64,000 nt of DNA from Pseudomonadota bacterium (GTDB taxonomy: Bacteria > Pseudomonadota > Gammaproteobacteria > Steroidobacterales > Steroidobacteraceae): the NCBI GenBank assembly GCA_025355105.1, contig JANYAE010000061.1, forward strand, positions 1 to 64,000, written 5' to 3'. Each line of letters opens with the position of its first letter. The first letter of the stretch is position 1. The notes below the pieces were generated by a model. The model was not told the DNA's origin and ran no database searches. It saw only the letters and a program-made list of their open reading frames with translations. Positions 9,963 through 21,683 of the stretch are shown one piece after another. Position numbers and translations under genes: made by a program.

Positions 9963-11125
9963 GTGCCGTACTCAAAGGCAACTGGAACTACCCGACCACG
10001 ATCTGGGCCGGGCCGGGACGAATCGCGGAGCTGCCCGCCGCGTGCCAGCGCAGCGGGATGCTGCGGCCGCTCGTCGTCACCGACCAGGGCCTGCTCGATA
10101 GTGCGATGGTGCGGGCCGCGGCGAACGCACTCGGCGGTGCGCCGGTATTCGGCGGCGTCCAGGGCAACCCGACCGCCGCACACGTCGAGGCCGGGCTCGT
10201 GGCCTATCGTGCCGGGCGCCACGACGGTGTCGTCGCATTCGGCGGCGGTGCCGCGCTCGACACCGGCAAGGTGGTCGCGTTCATGTCCGGCCAGAAACGG
10301 CCGCTGTGGGACTTCGAGGACATCGGCGACTGGTGGACTCGAGCGGACCTGGCCGGCATCGCCGCGGTGGTCGCTGTCCCGACGACCGCCGGCACCGGTT
10401 CCGAGGTCGGCCGCGCCGGCGTGATCCTCAACGAGACCACGCACCAGAAGAAGATCATTTTTCATCCGCTCATGATGCCGAAAGTGGTGATCTCCGATCC
10501 GGAGTTGACGGTCGGCCTGCCACGCTGGGTGACCGCCGCGACCGGCATGGACGCCTTCGTGCACTGCTTCGAGGCCTACTGCGCGCCGGGTTTTCATCCG
10601 CTCGCCGACGGCATCGCACTCGAGGGCATGCGTCTCGTGGCGAGCTACCTGCCGCGGGCGTGCGCGAACGGCGCCGACATCGAGGCGCGCGCGCAGATGC
10701 TGGCCGCGGCCTCGATGGGCGCCACCGCGTTCCAGAAGGGCCTTGGCGGCGTGCACGCGATCGCGCACCCGGTCGGATCGTTCTTCAACACTCATCACGG
10801 GCTGACCAACGCGGTCGTGCTGCCTTACGTGATGGAGTTCAACCGCCGCGCGATCGAGGCCAAGTGCGAGGTCATTGCCCGCGTTCTCGACCTGCCGGTA
10901 CGCGGCTTCGACGGCCTCTACGCCTGGGTCCTCGAGCTGCGACGTGAGCTCGGCATCGCGCACACGCTCGCCGAGATCGGCGTCAGCGTGGATCAGTCGG
11001 CGGTGATTGGCGCCGAGGCGGCGATCGATCCGTCGGCCGCCGGCAATCCGATCCCGGTCACGGCCGCCGACCTCGAGCGGATCTTTCGCGCCGCGGTGCT
11101 CGGGCAGCTCGCGGCCGCGGCCTGA
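9959..11125 (+). CDS. Iron-containing alcohol dehydrogenase
   Basis: GGGAALDTGKVVAF, PTTAGTGSEV, GGVHAIAHPVGSFFNTHHGLTNAVVLPYVM; ATGA overlap with preceding ALDH. Confidence 0.9.
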   Translation: MSAVLKGNWNYPTTIWAGPGRIAELPAACQRSGMLRPLVVTDQGLLDSAMVRAAANALGGAPVFGGVQGNPTAAHVEAGLVAYRAGRHDGVVAFGGGAALDTGKVVAFMSGQKRPLWDFEDIGDWWTRADLAGIAAVVAVPTTAGTGSEVGRAGVILNETTHQKKIIFHPLMMPKVVISDPELTVGLPRWVTAATGMDAFVHCFEAYCAPGFHPLADGIALEGMRLVASYLPRACANGADIEARAQMLAAASMGATAFQKGLGGVHAIAHPVGSFFNTHHGLTNAVVLPYVMEFNRRAIEAKCEVIARVLDLPVRGFDGLYAWVLELRRELGIAHTLAEIGVSVDQSAVIGAEAAIDPSAAGNPIPVTAADLERIFRAAVLGQLAAAA

Positions 11126-11128
11126 CCT

Positions 11129-11986
11129 ATGGCGGCGCCGCGCATTTTGATCATCGACGGCAACGATGCCGAGATCCGCGCACGACAGATGGCGGCGGTC
11201 GGCTACGACTCGGGGACAGGCTACGCGCGAGTCCTGAAGCGGCTGATGGCGGAGCTCGACTGCGACGTCGTGCGCCCGGCCGATGCGGCGCCCGCGCTGC
11301 CGGCCGGCGTCAGCCTGTCGAGCTACGACGGCGTCACCATCACGGGCTCGGCGCTCAATGTCTACAACGGCGGCGGCCCGGTGGAGCGCCAGATCGAGGC
11401 CGCCAAGGCGGTATTCGCGGCCGGCGTACCGTTCTTCGGCAGCTGCTGGGGGCTGCAGATCGCGGTGACGGCGGCCGGCGGCGTGGTGCGCAAGAACCCG
11501 CGCGGCAGGGAATTCGGCTTCGCGCGCCGCATCCTGCTGACCGAGGCCGGTCGCGGCCATCCGCTCTTCGCCGGCAAACCGCCGGTGTTCGAGGCGCCGA
11601 CGATCCACCGTGACGAGATAGAGTCGCTTCCGAGCGGCGCCGTGACGCTCGCCAGCAACGACATGGGCCTGCAGGCGGCAGCCTTCAGCCACGGGCGCTC
11701 GACGTTCTGGGGCGTGCAGTATCACCCGGAGTACGACTTCATCGACATCGCCGCGGCCGCGGAGCGCTACGGTAGGGCGCTGATGGACGAGGGGCTGTTT
11801 GCCGACGAGCCGGCGCTCCACGAATTCGCCGCCGACCTGAGGCAGCTGCAGGCGCGGCCGGACGACGGCGCCCTCGCGTGGAAGCATGGCCTCGGCGAGG
11901 CGATGACGAGCGAGGCCCTGCGCCTCGCCGAGCTGCGCAACTGGCTGGACCGGGAGGTCCTGACACACTGTCGCCGGCGGGGCTGA
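11129..11986 (+). CDS. Class I glutamine amidotransferase-like protein (putative gamma-glutamyl hydrolase)
   Basis: Nucleophile motif FFGSCWGLQIA, C-terminal WGVQYHPEYD; 3-nt gap from preceding gene. Confidence 0.85.
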   Translation: MAAPRILIIDGNDAEIRARQMAAVGYDSGTGYARVLKRLMAELDCDVVRPADAAPALPAGVSLSSYDGVTITGSALNVYNGGGPVERQIEAAKAVFAAGVPFFGSCWGLQIAVTAAGGVVRKNPRGREFGFARRILLTEAGRGHPLFAGKPPVFEAPTIHRDEIESLPSGAVTLASNDMGLQAAAFSHGRSTFWGVQYHPEYDFIDIAAAAERYGRALMDEGLFADEPALHEFAADLRQLQARPDDGALAWKHGLGEAMTSEALRLAELRNWLDREVLTHCRRRG

Positions 11987-12145
11987 TCGCCGGCGCGCGG
12001 ACCGCGCGCGCTGATCCCGACCGCTCAGGCGTGATCTGGTCGCCGCATCCGCGGGGCCAGCGCGGGTACACTCGGTCGCAAGGGCACGCCCTGCGGCCGC
12101 TGAGGCCCGCGCGACGCGCTCGCGACCGCCCCGTCTTCGAATCGC

Positions 12146-13933
12146 ATGGAGCCTCGAGTGTCCGGAACCCGCGTCCTCATCGATCTAGCCGGCCAAGTCG
12201 GGCTTCTGCTCTGGGGCACGCACATGGTCAGCACGGGCGTGCAGCGCGGCTACGGCACCGCGCTGCGACGCTCCCTCGAGCGCAATCTCGGCCGACGGGT
12301 GTGGGCGTTCCTGACCGGTATTGGCGTCACGACACTGCTACAGAGCAGTACCGCGACCGGTTTGATGGCCATGTCGTTCACCGCCGCCGGCGTCATCGCG
12401 CTCGCGCCGGCGCTGTCGGTGATGCTCGGCGCCAACGTCGGCACCGCGCTCGTGACCCAGCTGCTGTCGTTCAACGTCGGCCTCGTCGCGCCACCACTGC
12501 TGCTGGCGGGCGTGCTGACTTTCCGCTGGTCCACCGGCAGCCGCATTAAGAACGTCGGCCGCGCCGCCATCGGCCTCGGTCTCATGATCCTGGCGCTCGC
12601 CGGGCTGCAGCACACGCTCGAGCCGGTGGAGAACACGCCGCTGCTGCGCTCGATCCTCGAGTCGCTAAGCGGCGACCCGGTGCTCGCCGTGCTGTTCGCG
12701 TCGCTGCTCACCTGGGCGTGCCACTCCAGCGTGGCGATCGTGCTGCTCGTCTCATCGCTCGCGGCGTCGCACCTGTTGGGCGCGCCCGGGACGCTGGCGC
12801 TCGTGCTCGGCGCGAATCTGGGCGGCGCCATGCCGGCGCTCGTGCACGCCTCGTCGCCGGTCGCGCGGCGGCTGCCGCTTGGCAACCTGCTGGTGCGCCT
12901 GACCGGTGTCGTGCTGGTGCTGCCGTGGTTGCCGCAGGCCGTGGCCCTCGTGCACCGAATCAACCCATCCGATGCTCGCCTGGCGGTCGACTTCCACGTG
13001 GTCTTCAACCTGGTGCTCGCCGTCGCCTTCCTGCCGGTGGTCGAGCGGCTCGCGACGTTGCTGGTGCGGATCCTGCCCGATCCGCCGCAGCCCACGGATC
13101 CTGGTCGTGCGATCTACCTCGAGGCTGCCGCGCTCGACTCGGCGACCGTCGCGCTCGCCAACGCGACGCGCGAGACGCTGCGCATGGCTGACATGGTCGA
13201 GGGCATGCTGAAGCATTCGCTTGACGTGTTCCGCTCGCAGGACCGCGAGCTCGCCGCCAGCGTCGCCGCGACCGACCGCGCGATCGGTCAGCTCGGCAGC
13301 GCGATCCGGGGCTACCTGGTTGCGATCGGCAGCGAGCAGACGCTCGACGATGCCCGCGAGGGGGCGCGCCTGCAGGACATCCTCGCGGCCGTCATCAACG
13401 TCGAACACGTCAGCGACATCATCGCCAACAGCCTGATGGAGTTCGCGCTCAAGCAGCAGAAGCGGGGCCAGACGCTCGCCGCCGAGGAGCTCGACGCGAT
13501 CGCCGCGATGCACGCCGAGCTGTTCGAGAGCCTGCGCCTCGCGATGACGATCTTCCTGCGCGGCGACCCGTCGGATGCGCAGCGGCTGGTGCAGCGCAAA
13601 GCGCGGTTGCGCGAGATGGAAGCGGGGACCACCGCGCTGGCCGTGCAGCGCCTGCGCGACGCGGCACTCGCGAGCCGCACGGCGGGGCCCGACGGCGCGC
13701 CCACGCCGCCGGACGAGAGCGGCGTGCTGCGCGTGGTGCGCGACCTGCGGCGCATCCATTCGCACCTCGCAAGCTTCGCCTATCCGGTGCTGAACCGGCC
13801 GCGTAGCGGCGCGCGGCCCGGGAGCCGCCGTGCGGCCACCAAGGGTGGGCGTGGGCGGGCCGGCAAGGCCGACGCCGCGTTGCCGGCCGTTGAGGACTCA
13901 GTTCCCGACGGCGACGAGCGCGACACTCACTGA
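12146..13933 (+). CDS. Na/Pi-cotransporter family protein with PhoU-like C-terminal domain
   Basis: LLLWGTHMVSTGVQRGYG, LLQSSTATGLMAMSF and CHSSVAIVLL repeat motifs; C-terminal helical PhoU-like region. Confidence 0.88.
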   Translation: MEPRVSGTRVLIDLAGQVGLLLWGTHMVSTGVQRGYGTALRRSLERNLGRRVWAFLTGIGVTTLLQSSTATGLMAMSFTAAGVIALAPALSVMLGANVGTALVTQLLSFNVGLVAPPLLLAGVLTFRWSTGSRIKNVGRAAIGLGLMILALAGLQHTLEPVENTPLLRSILESLSGDPVLAVLFASLLTWACHSSVAIVLLVSSLAASHLLGAPGTLALVLGANLGGAMPALVHASSPVARRLPLGNLLVRLTGVVLVLPWLPQAVALVHRINPSDARLAVDFHVVFNLVLAVAFLPVVERLATLLVRILPDPPQPTDPGRAIYLEAAALDSATVALANATRETLRMADMVEGMLKHSLDVFRSQDRELAASVAATDRAIGQLGSAIRGYLVAIGSEQTLDDAREGARLQDILAAVINVEHVSDIIANSLMEFALKQQKRGQTLAAEELDAIAAMHAELFESLRLAMTIFLRGDPSDAQRLVQRKARLREMEAGTTALAVQRLRDAALASRTAGPDGAPTPPDESGVLRVVRDLRRIHSHLASFAYPVLNRPRSGARPGSRRAATKGGRGRAGKADAALPAVEDSVPDGDERDTH

Positions 13934-13967
13934 GCGTCGCCCGCGCATCCCGCGACGACCGCTCGCG

Positions 13968-13987
13968 CCGCTGCCCCGGGGCAGCGG
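13968..13987. terminator. Putative bidirectional hairpin between convergent genes
   Basis: Perfect 20-nt palindrome CCGCTGCCCCGGGGCAGCGG between two convergent stop codons; no clear U tract. Confidence 0.4.
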
Positions 13988-13994
13988 AGGTCGC

Positions 13995-15449
13995 TCACCA
14001 GGGCAGCGAATAGGTCTTGGTGTTGCAGAAGCTCTTCATCGCCTCGAGCACGCCTTCCTTGTAGCCGAGGCCGGAGTCCTTGATGCCGCCGAACGGCGTC
14101 ATCTCAAGTCGGTAGCCCGGCACCTCGCGGACGTTGACGCTGCCGACGTTGAGCTCCTGGATGAAGCGCGTGACTAGGTCGAGACGGTTGGTACAGAGCG
14201 ACGACGACAGGCCGTACGCGGTGCCGTTGGAGATCCGGATCGCCTCATCGACGGTCTTGAAGCGAATCACCGGCGAAACCGGGCCGAAGGTCTCGTCCCT
14301 GACCACCGTCATCTCCGGGGTCACCCGATCGAGCACGGTCGGTGAATAGAGCGCGCCGCGCCGGACGTTGCCGATCAGCAGCCGCGCGCCGGCGGCCACC
14401 GCCTCGTTGACCACGGCCTCGAAGCGCTGCGCGGAGGGCTCATCGATCACCGTGCCCATGTCCATGGCCGGGTCGAACGGGTCACCGTACTTGACCGCGC
14501 GAGTCTTCTCGACGAGCAGCTCGACGAAGCGGTCGGCCACGCTCTCCTGCACCAGCATGCGCTTGACGGCGGTGCAGCGCTGGCCGGAATTCTTGTAGGA
14601 GCCGCCGGCTGCGAGCGTCGCCGCCTCCTCGATGTCGGCGTCCTCGAGGACGATGATCGGGTCGTTGCCGCCGAGTTCGAGGACCTGCCGCTTGTAGACG
14701 GCCTTGGCGGCGATGTACTTGCCGATCGGCACGCCGCCGGTGAATGTCACGAGGTCGACGTCGGCGCTCGTCAGCAGCTCATCCGCAATCTCGGCCGGAT
14801 CGCCGGTGAGCACCGACAGCATTTCGGGCGGCAGTCCCGCCTCGTAGAGGATGTCGGCCAGCGCGAAAGCCGTCAGCGGCGTCTTCTCACTGGGCTTGAG
14901 CACGATCCGGTTGTTGGTCGCGATCGCGGGCGCGACCTTGTGGATCACCTGGTTGAGCGGGTGATTGAACGGCGTGATTGCGGTGATCGCGCCGAGCAGC
15001 GGCTCCTTCAGCGTGTAGACCTTGCGGCTCTTGCCGTGCGCGGTCAGGTCGCATGAGAACACTTCGCCGTCGTCGACGAGCGCTTGGTTGGCCGCGAACA
15101 GCAGCACGTCCGAGGCGCGCCCGACCTCGTACTGCGAGTCCTTGAGACAGAGCCCCGACTCGAGCGTGATGAGGCGGGCGAGCTCGCCGCGTTTCTGCGC
15201 GATGATCGCGCCGGCGTTCATCAGGATCTTGTAGCGGGCATGCCGCGTCAGCGTGGAGCGGTAGTTGCGCGCGATGTGCAGCGCGCGGCGCACGTCCTCG
15301 AGCGTCGCCTTCGGAACGGTCCCGGCGAGGGCGCCGCTGTACGGGTGGCGGACCTCGATGACTTGGTCGCGGGACAGCTTCTCGCCCGCGATGCGCAGCG
15401 ATTCCCGGATCGGCTCGTGTAGCGGGGCAGTGGCAGCGCTGGCAGGCAT
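13995..15449 (-). CDS. phnY: Phosphonoacetaldehyde dehydrogenase (ALDH superfamily)
   Basis: ALDH motifs (TPFNHPLNQVIHKVAPAIATNNRIVLKPSEKTPLTA, LELGGNDPIIV, GQRCTAVKRML); adjacent to phnA and phnW. Confidence 0.85.
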   Translation of the reverse strand: MPASAATAPLHEPIRESLRIAGEKLSRDQVIEVRHPYSGALAGTVPKATLEDVRRALHIARNYRSTLTRHARYKILMNAGAIIAQKRGELARLITLESGLCLKDSQYEVGRASDVLLFAANQALVDDGEVFSCDLTAHGKSRKVYTLKEPLLGAITAITPFNHPLNQVIHKVAPAIATNNRIVLKPSEKTPLTAFALADILYEAGLPPEMLSVLTGDPAEIADELLTSADVDLVTFTGGVPIGKYIAAKAVYKRQVLELGGNDPIIVLEDADIEEAATLAAGGSYKNSGQRCTAVKRMLVQESVADRFVELLVEKTRAVKYGDPFDPAMDMGTVIDEPSAQRFEAVVNEAVAAGARLLIGNVRRGALYSPTVLDRVTPEMTVVRDETFGPVSPVIRFKTVDEAIRISNGTAYGLSSSLCTNRLDLVTRFIQELNVGSVNVREVPGYRLEMTPFGGIKDSGLGYKEGVLEAMKSFCNTKTYSLPW

Positions 15450-15458
15450 CGGCAGCTC

Positions 15459-17464
<2,006 letters not shown>

Positions 17465-17479
17465 GGCCGAATCTTAGCA

Positions 17480-17509
17480 AAATTGTAAACTGTCGACAGT
17501 AAGCAATTT
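17480..17509. promoter_or_regulatory. Candidate GntR/FadR-type operator
   Basis: AAATTG-TAA-ACTGTCGACAGT-AAG-CAATTT: perfect 12-bp central palindrome flanked by matching 6-bp outer arms, 15 bp upstream of the gntR start. Confidence 0.7.
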
Positions 17510-17727
17510 GTGCGTAGACCGACGCGTATTGTGGGGCACCGGATTCCGGTAAAAAAATGTTCATTAACAATATGTTACGTAAATTCTAGTCCCGATCGGA
17601 CCGGCTGGGCCTAGCCTGCTGATGCGTAATCGGAGCGGCAGCGAGCAACGCGCCTGACTGCCGCGAAGGTGTCGCCTGACGAGCGGCGCACCGACGACGC
17701 GCCGAAGCGGCCCCGAAGCGGCCGGCG

Positions 17728-18840
17728 TCAGGCCGGGTTTCGGTCGCGCACCCCCATCTCGCCGAGAACTTCGGCGACCGCGGCTACCGCCTGCCGCATC
17801 ACGTCGGCGTTGATCGCGCCGATGCAGCCGACGCGAAACGTATCGACCGCGGTCAGCTTGCCCGGGTAGAGGATGAAGCCACGGTCGCGCACGCGGCGAT
17901 AGAACTCGCCGAAGTCGTACGCCTTGTCGCGCGGCGCGTGGAAGGTGACGATGATCGGTGCCTGCAGCGCGTCCGGCAGGAAGGTCTTGAAGCCGAGCGC
18001 GCGCATGCCCGAGACCAGCGCGGCGCAGTTCTCGGCATAGCGGGCCTGCCTCGCCGGCAACCCGCCCTGCGCCCGGTACTGGTCGACTGCGGCGCGCAGC
18101 GCTGCGACGACGTGCGTCGGCGGCGTGAAGCGCCACTGCCCCGTCTTCTGCATGTACTGCCACTGGTCGACGAGATCCATCGCCAGCGACCGGCTGTTGC
18201 CGCCGGACCGCTCGAGCACCGCACGCCGCGCGATCACGAAGCCCATGCCGGGTACGCCCTCAAGGCACTTGCCGGAGGCGGCAATCAGTGCGTCGAAGGG
18301 CAGCGTGCGGGCGTCGATCGGGATGGCGGCGTAGGAACTCATCGCGTCGATGATCAGCCCGCGGCCGTGACGCGCGACGATCGCGGCGATCTCCGCCAGC
18401 GGGTTCAGGATCCCGGTGCCGGTTTCACAGTGCACCTGGGCGACGTGTGTGATCGACGGATCCGCCTTCAGCGTTGCGTCGATGCGCGCCGGAGCGGCTG
18501 GCTCCTGCTCACCGTGCGGCAGCACGACGGCCTCGCGGCCGAGATAGCCGAGAATCCGAACGATGCGCTTGCAGTAGCTGCCGTTGTCCGGGACGAGCAC
18601 CTTGGCATTGCGTGGCACGAGCGTGCCGATGGCCGCCTCCACCGCGAAGGTCCCACTGCCCTGCAACGGTACGCAGACATGCTCCGCCTGGCCGTCGACG
18701 ATCTCGACGAGGTCGCGGCACACGGACGCGGTCAGCGCGTTGAACGCACCGTCCCACGAGCCCCAGTCCGACAGCATCGCCGCCTTGGTCTGAGCCGAGG
18801 TCGTCAGCGGGCCGGGTGTCAGGAGGATCGGTTCGCTCAT
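17728..18840 (-). CDS. phnW: 2-aminoethylphosphonate--pyruvate transaminase
   Basis: [31 protein letters not shown]-terminus and PLP site [18 protein letters not shown] characteristic of PhnW. Confidence 0.92.
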   Translation of the reverse strand: MSEPILLTPGPLTTSAQTKAAMLSDWGSWDGAFNALTASVCRDLVEIVDGQAEHVCVPLQGSGTFAVEAAIGTLVPRNAKVLVPDNGSYCKRIVRILGYLGREAVVLPHGEQEPAAPARIDATLKADPSITHVAQVHCETGTGILNPLAEIAAIVARHGRGLIIDAMSSYAAIPIDARTLPFDALIAASGKCLEGVPGMGFVIARRAVLERSGGNSRSLAMDLVDQWQYMQKTGQWRFTPPTHVVAALRAAVDQYRAQGGLPARQARYAENCAALVSGMRALGFKTFLPDALQAPIIVTFHAPRDKAYDFGEFYRRVRDRGFILYPGKLTAVDTFRVGCIGAINADVMRQAVAAVAEVLGEMGVRDRNPA

Positions 18841-18996
18841 GAGTGGGGGTTCCTTCGGTTCCTGCGCCGCGGGCGGTCGGACGATGCGCGCACTGGGCGC
18901 GGCGCACGCCACCACATTATATCCAGCCTGCGTCATGCGAATTCCATCGCAACGCCGACAGCGCGGCACCTGAGGCAGGTCAAGCGCGCGAAACGC

Positions 18997-20121
18997 TCAG
19001 TGACCGAGCCCTTCGATGACTTCCTCGCCGATCGCGAACCCGGTTGAGGCGCCGCTACCGCTGGTCACGAGCACTAGCCGCACGCCTGGCGCCGGCACGT
19101 CGACGAGCACGGCACCGTTCGCTACCGCGTAGCTTCCGATCCACCGCTCGCGGACCGGCGGCGGCTCGCGGCCGGTCACGGCGCGGTACTCGTCGAGGAG
19201 CAGCGCGTAGATGCGCTCGTCGGCGAATGGACCGACGGCGTCGGCGTCGTGATGGCTGTCACCGACGACCAGGCTGCCGTCGCCGCTCTGGGCGACGATC
19301 AGGTGGATGCCGTGCCGCAGCCACTCCGCTTGCTCGGCCGACAGTCGCCGCTGCAGTGCAGCGACCTCCGGCAGGCCCGCGAAGCCGCCGTAGCGCACCA
19401 GGCTGAGATCGGACATCACGGTGCCCGGCAGCGTGAAACCGGGGTTCTCGAGACGCAGCATCTGCAGCGAGCAGCGGCTGACGCCGGCCGCCGCCAATCG
19501 CTCCGGGAACAGCGTCGCGAGATCGTCGCCCGGGCAGACGACGGCCGTGCCCGCGGACAGCGCACCGCGCGAGGTGTCGAGCCGCGGCAGGTCCACGGTC
19601 CGCACAGCCGTGTCCCACAGGAACGTGACGCCGTGCTCGCGGGCGAGCCAGCGGGCGAGGGCCGGCATCGCATCGCGCGGCTCCACCCGCAATTCATGCG
19701 GGCTGACCAGGACGGCCTGAAGCCCGCGGGTCGCGAGCTCCGGGCAGCGCCGGTTCGCGGCCGATGGCGTCAGCAGCTCGCAGCCTTCCGCCATGTCGGA
19801 GTGCAGGAAGGCTTCCAGGAGCGCCGCGGATTCGGCGCGGCGGGCGGCGACCCACAGGCCGTGGCGGACGATCGGAATTCCGGCCGCCGCCGCAACCGCC
19901 TGCCAGATGTCGCGGGAGCGTCGCGCGCGCGACCAGATCGCGTCCCGGTCCTGGCCGGTGATCGTCACCAGGCCGAAGTTGCGCACCGAGGCGCCGCGGG
20001 CGCGTGGATGGCGCTCGATGACCACGACCCGCAGGCCGCGCGTCGCCGCGGCGAGCGCGCAGGCCAGGCCGACGATGCCGGCACCCACGACCGCGATGTC
20101 GAAGTCTCTTGCCGAGGCCAT
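18997..20121 (-). CDS. FAD-dependent oxidoreductase, HpnW/TIGR03364-like (phosphonate-associated)
   Basis: DAO-type fold: FDIAVVGAGIVGLACALAAATRGLRVVVIERHPRARGASVRNFGLVTITGQ; located next to phnW. Confidence 0.82.
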   Translation of the reverse strand: MASARDFDIAVVGAGIVGLACALAAATRGLRVVVIERHPRARGASVRNFGLVTITGQDRDAIWSRARRSRDIWQAVAAAAGIPIVRHGLWVAARRAESAALLEAFLHSDMAEGCELLTPSAANRRCPELATRGLQAVLVSPHELRVEPRDAMPALARWLAREHGVTFLWDTAVRTVDLPRLDTSRGALSAGTAVVCPGDDLATLFPERLAAAGVSRCSLQMLRLENPGFTLPGTVMSDLSLVRYGGFAGLPEVAALQRRLSAEQAEWLRHGIHLIVAQSGDGSLVVGDSHHDADAVGPFADERIYALLLDEYRAVTGREPPPVRERWIGSYAVANGAVLVDVPAPGVRLVLVTSGSGASTGFAIGEEVIEGLGH

Positions 20122-20255
20122 CGTGCAATCATAGGCGATACGGGCTGTCGCGGCGGGGGAGGCGGGCGCGCGGCTGCGGCCTTGAGGCCGTCTCCGGCTC
20201 CGCTGCAGCTCAGGGCCCGCGCGGCGCGTGAAGGTACGACTCGAAAGGATCGCCA

Positions 20256-21584
20256 GTGACCGCCAGCCTGCGCCACGTGCTCGAACGCTCCAATCGCCTG
20301 GTATTCACGGTGGTCGCAGGGCTCGCGGGCTTCTCGGCGTACTTCTCGATGTATGCGTTTCGCAAGCCGTTCTCGGTCGCGACTTTCGCGGTCGTGCCCG
20401 GCTGGACCTTCGCGCTCGACTACAAGATCGCGCTGGTCCTGGCGCAGGTCGTCGGCTACGCGCTCTCGAAGATGATCGGCATCAAGGTGATCTCGGAGCT
20501 CGACCCGGCGCGCCGGGCCTCGGCGATCGTGGGGCTGATCGGCCTGTCGTGGGTGGCGCTGCTGCTGTTCGCCGTCGTGCCGGCGCCGTGGAATGTTGCG
20601 GCGATGTTCCTCAACGGCCTGCCACTCGGGATGATCTGGGGGCTCGTGTTCGGCTACATGGAAGGGCGGCGCATCTCGGAGGTGCTCGGCGCCGTGGTCT
20701 GCGCGAGCTTCATCGTGTCCTCCGGCGCGGTCAAGTCGGTGGGCAAGCTGGTGATGGGCCACTGGCACGTGAGCCCGTTCTGGATGCCCGCCGTGACCGG
20801 CGCGCTGTTCTTCCCGGTGCTGTTTCTGTCGGTGTGGGCGTTGTCGTCGTTGCCGCCGCCGGACGCGCTGGACGAGGCCGCGCGGGTGCGGCGCGCACCG
20901 ATGGGCGCCGCGGCGCGCGCCTCGTTCCTCGCCGAATACGGCGTCGGCGTGGGGCTGCTGGTCGCAACCTACGTGCTGACGACGGCGCTGCGGGACTTTC
21001 GCGACAATTTCGCAGCGGAGCTCTGGGCCGGTCTCGGTTACGGTGACGCCGCCTCAATCTTCACCGCCACCGAGTTGCCGGTGGCGATGCTCGCGCTGGC
21101 GGTGCTCGGACTGATCATCGCGGTGCGCGACAACGAGCGCGCACTGATGGTCATCCACGCCGTGATCGTCGCCGGTCTCGCGTTGCTCGGCGGCTCGACG
21201 CTCGCTTTCCAGGCCGGCTGGCTCGGCCCGATCAGCTGGATGATCCTGAGCGGCGCGGGGCTCTACATGGCCTACACGCCCTTCAACGCGATGCTTTTCG
21301 ATCGGCTGATCGCCGTCAGCGGGCGGATCGGCACGGCGGGCTTTCTGATCTACGTCGCCGACGCGTCCGGATACGCAGGCAGTTGCGCGCTGCTCATCTG
21401 GCGCAACTTCGGGCTGGTGTCGCTGAAGTGGCTGCAGGTCTACATCGCGAGCGCCTATGCGACGAGCGTCGTCGGCGTGACTCTGGTGCTCGGCGCGGCC
21501 CTCTATTTCCACCGTCGGGCGCGGGCGAGGGTCCCGACCGTGGTCGCCGCCGCCCGTCCGCAGCCGGTGGCGGAGGCCGAGTAG
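20256..21584 (+). CDS. MFS-like membrane transporter, DUF5690 family-like
   Basis: Twelve-segment hydrophobic protein; SAYFSMYAFRKPFSVATF, GYALSKMIGIKVISE; GTG start; divergent from phn genes. Confidence 0.72.
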   Translation: MTASLRHVLERSNRLVFTVVAGLAGFSAYFSMYAFRKPFSVATFAVVPGWTFALDYKIALVLAQVVGYALSKMIGIKVISELDPARRASAIVGLIGLSWVALLLFAVVPAPWNVAAMFLNGLPLGMIWGLVFGYMEGRRISEVLGAVVCASFIVSSGAVKSVGKLVMGHWHVSPFWMPAVTGALFFPVLFLSVWALSSLPPPDALDEAARVRRAPMGAAARASFLAEYGVGVGLLVATYVLTTALRDFRDNFAAELWAGLGYGDAASIFTATELPVAMLALAVLGLIIAVRDNERALMVIHAVIVAGLALLGGSTLAFQAGWLGPISWMILSGAGLYMAYTPFNAMLFDRLIAVSGRIGTAGFLIYVADASGYAGSCALLIWRNFGLVSLKWLQVYIASAYATSVVGVTLVLGAALYFHRRARARVPTVVAAARPQPVAEAE

Positions 21585-21683
21585 GTGTATTGATGGCCGC
21601 GCGGCGCTCCGGGACCGATGGCGCACACCGCAGGGAATTCGTTACGATTGCCATCCGCCGCGCAGAGCCAAGTCAGAGCCGCC

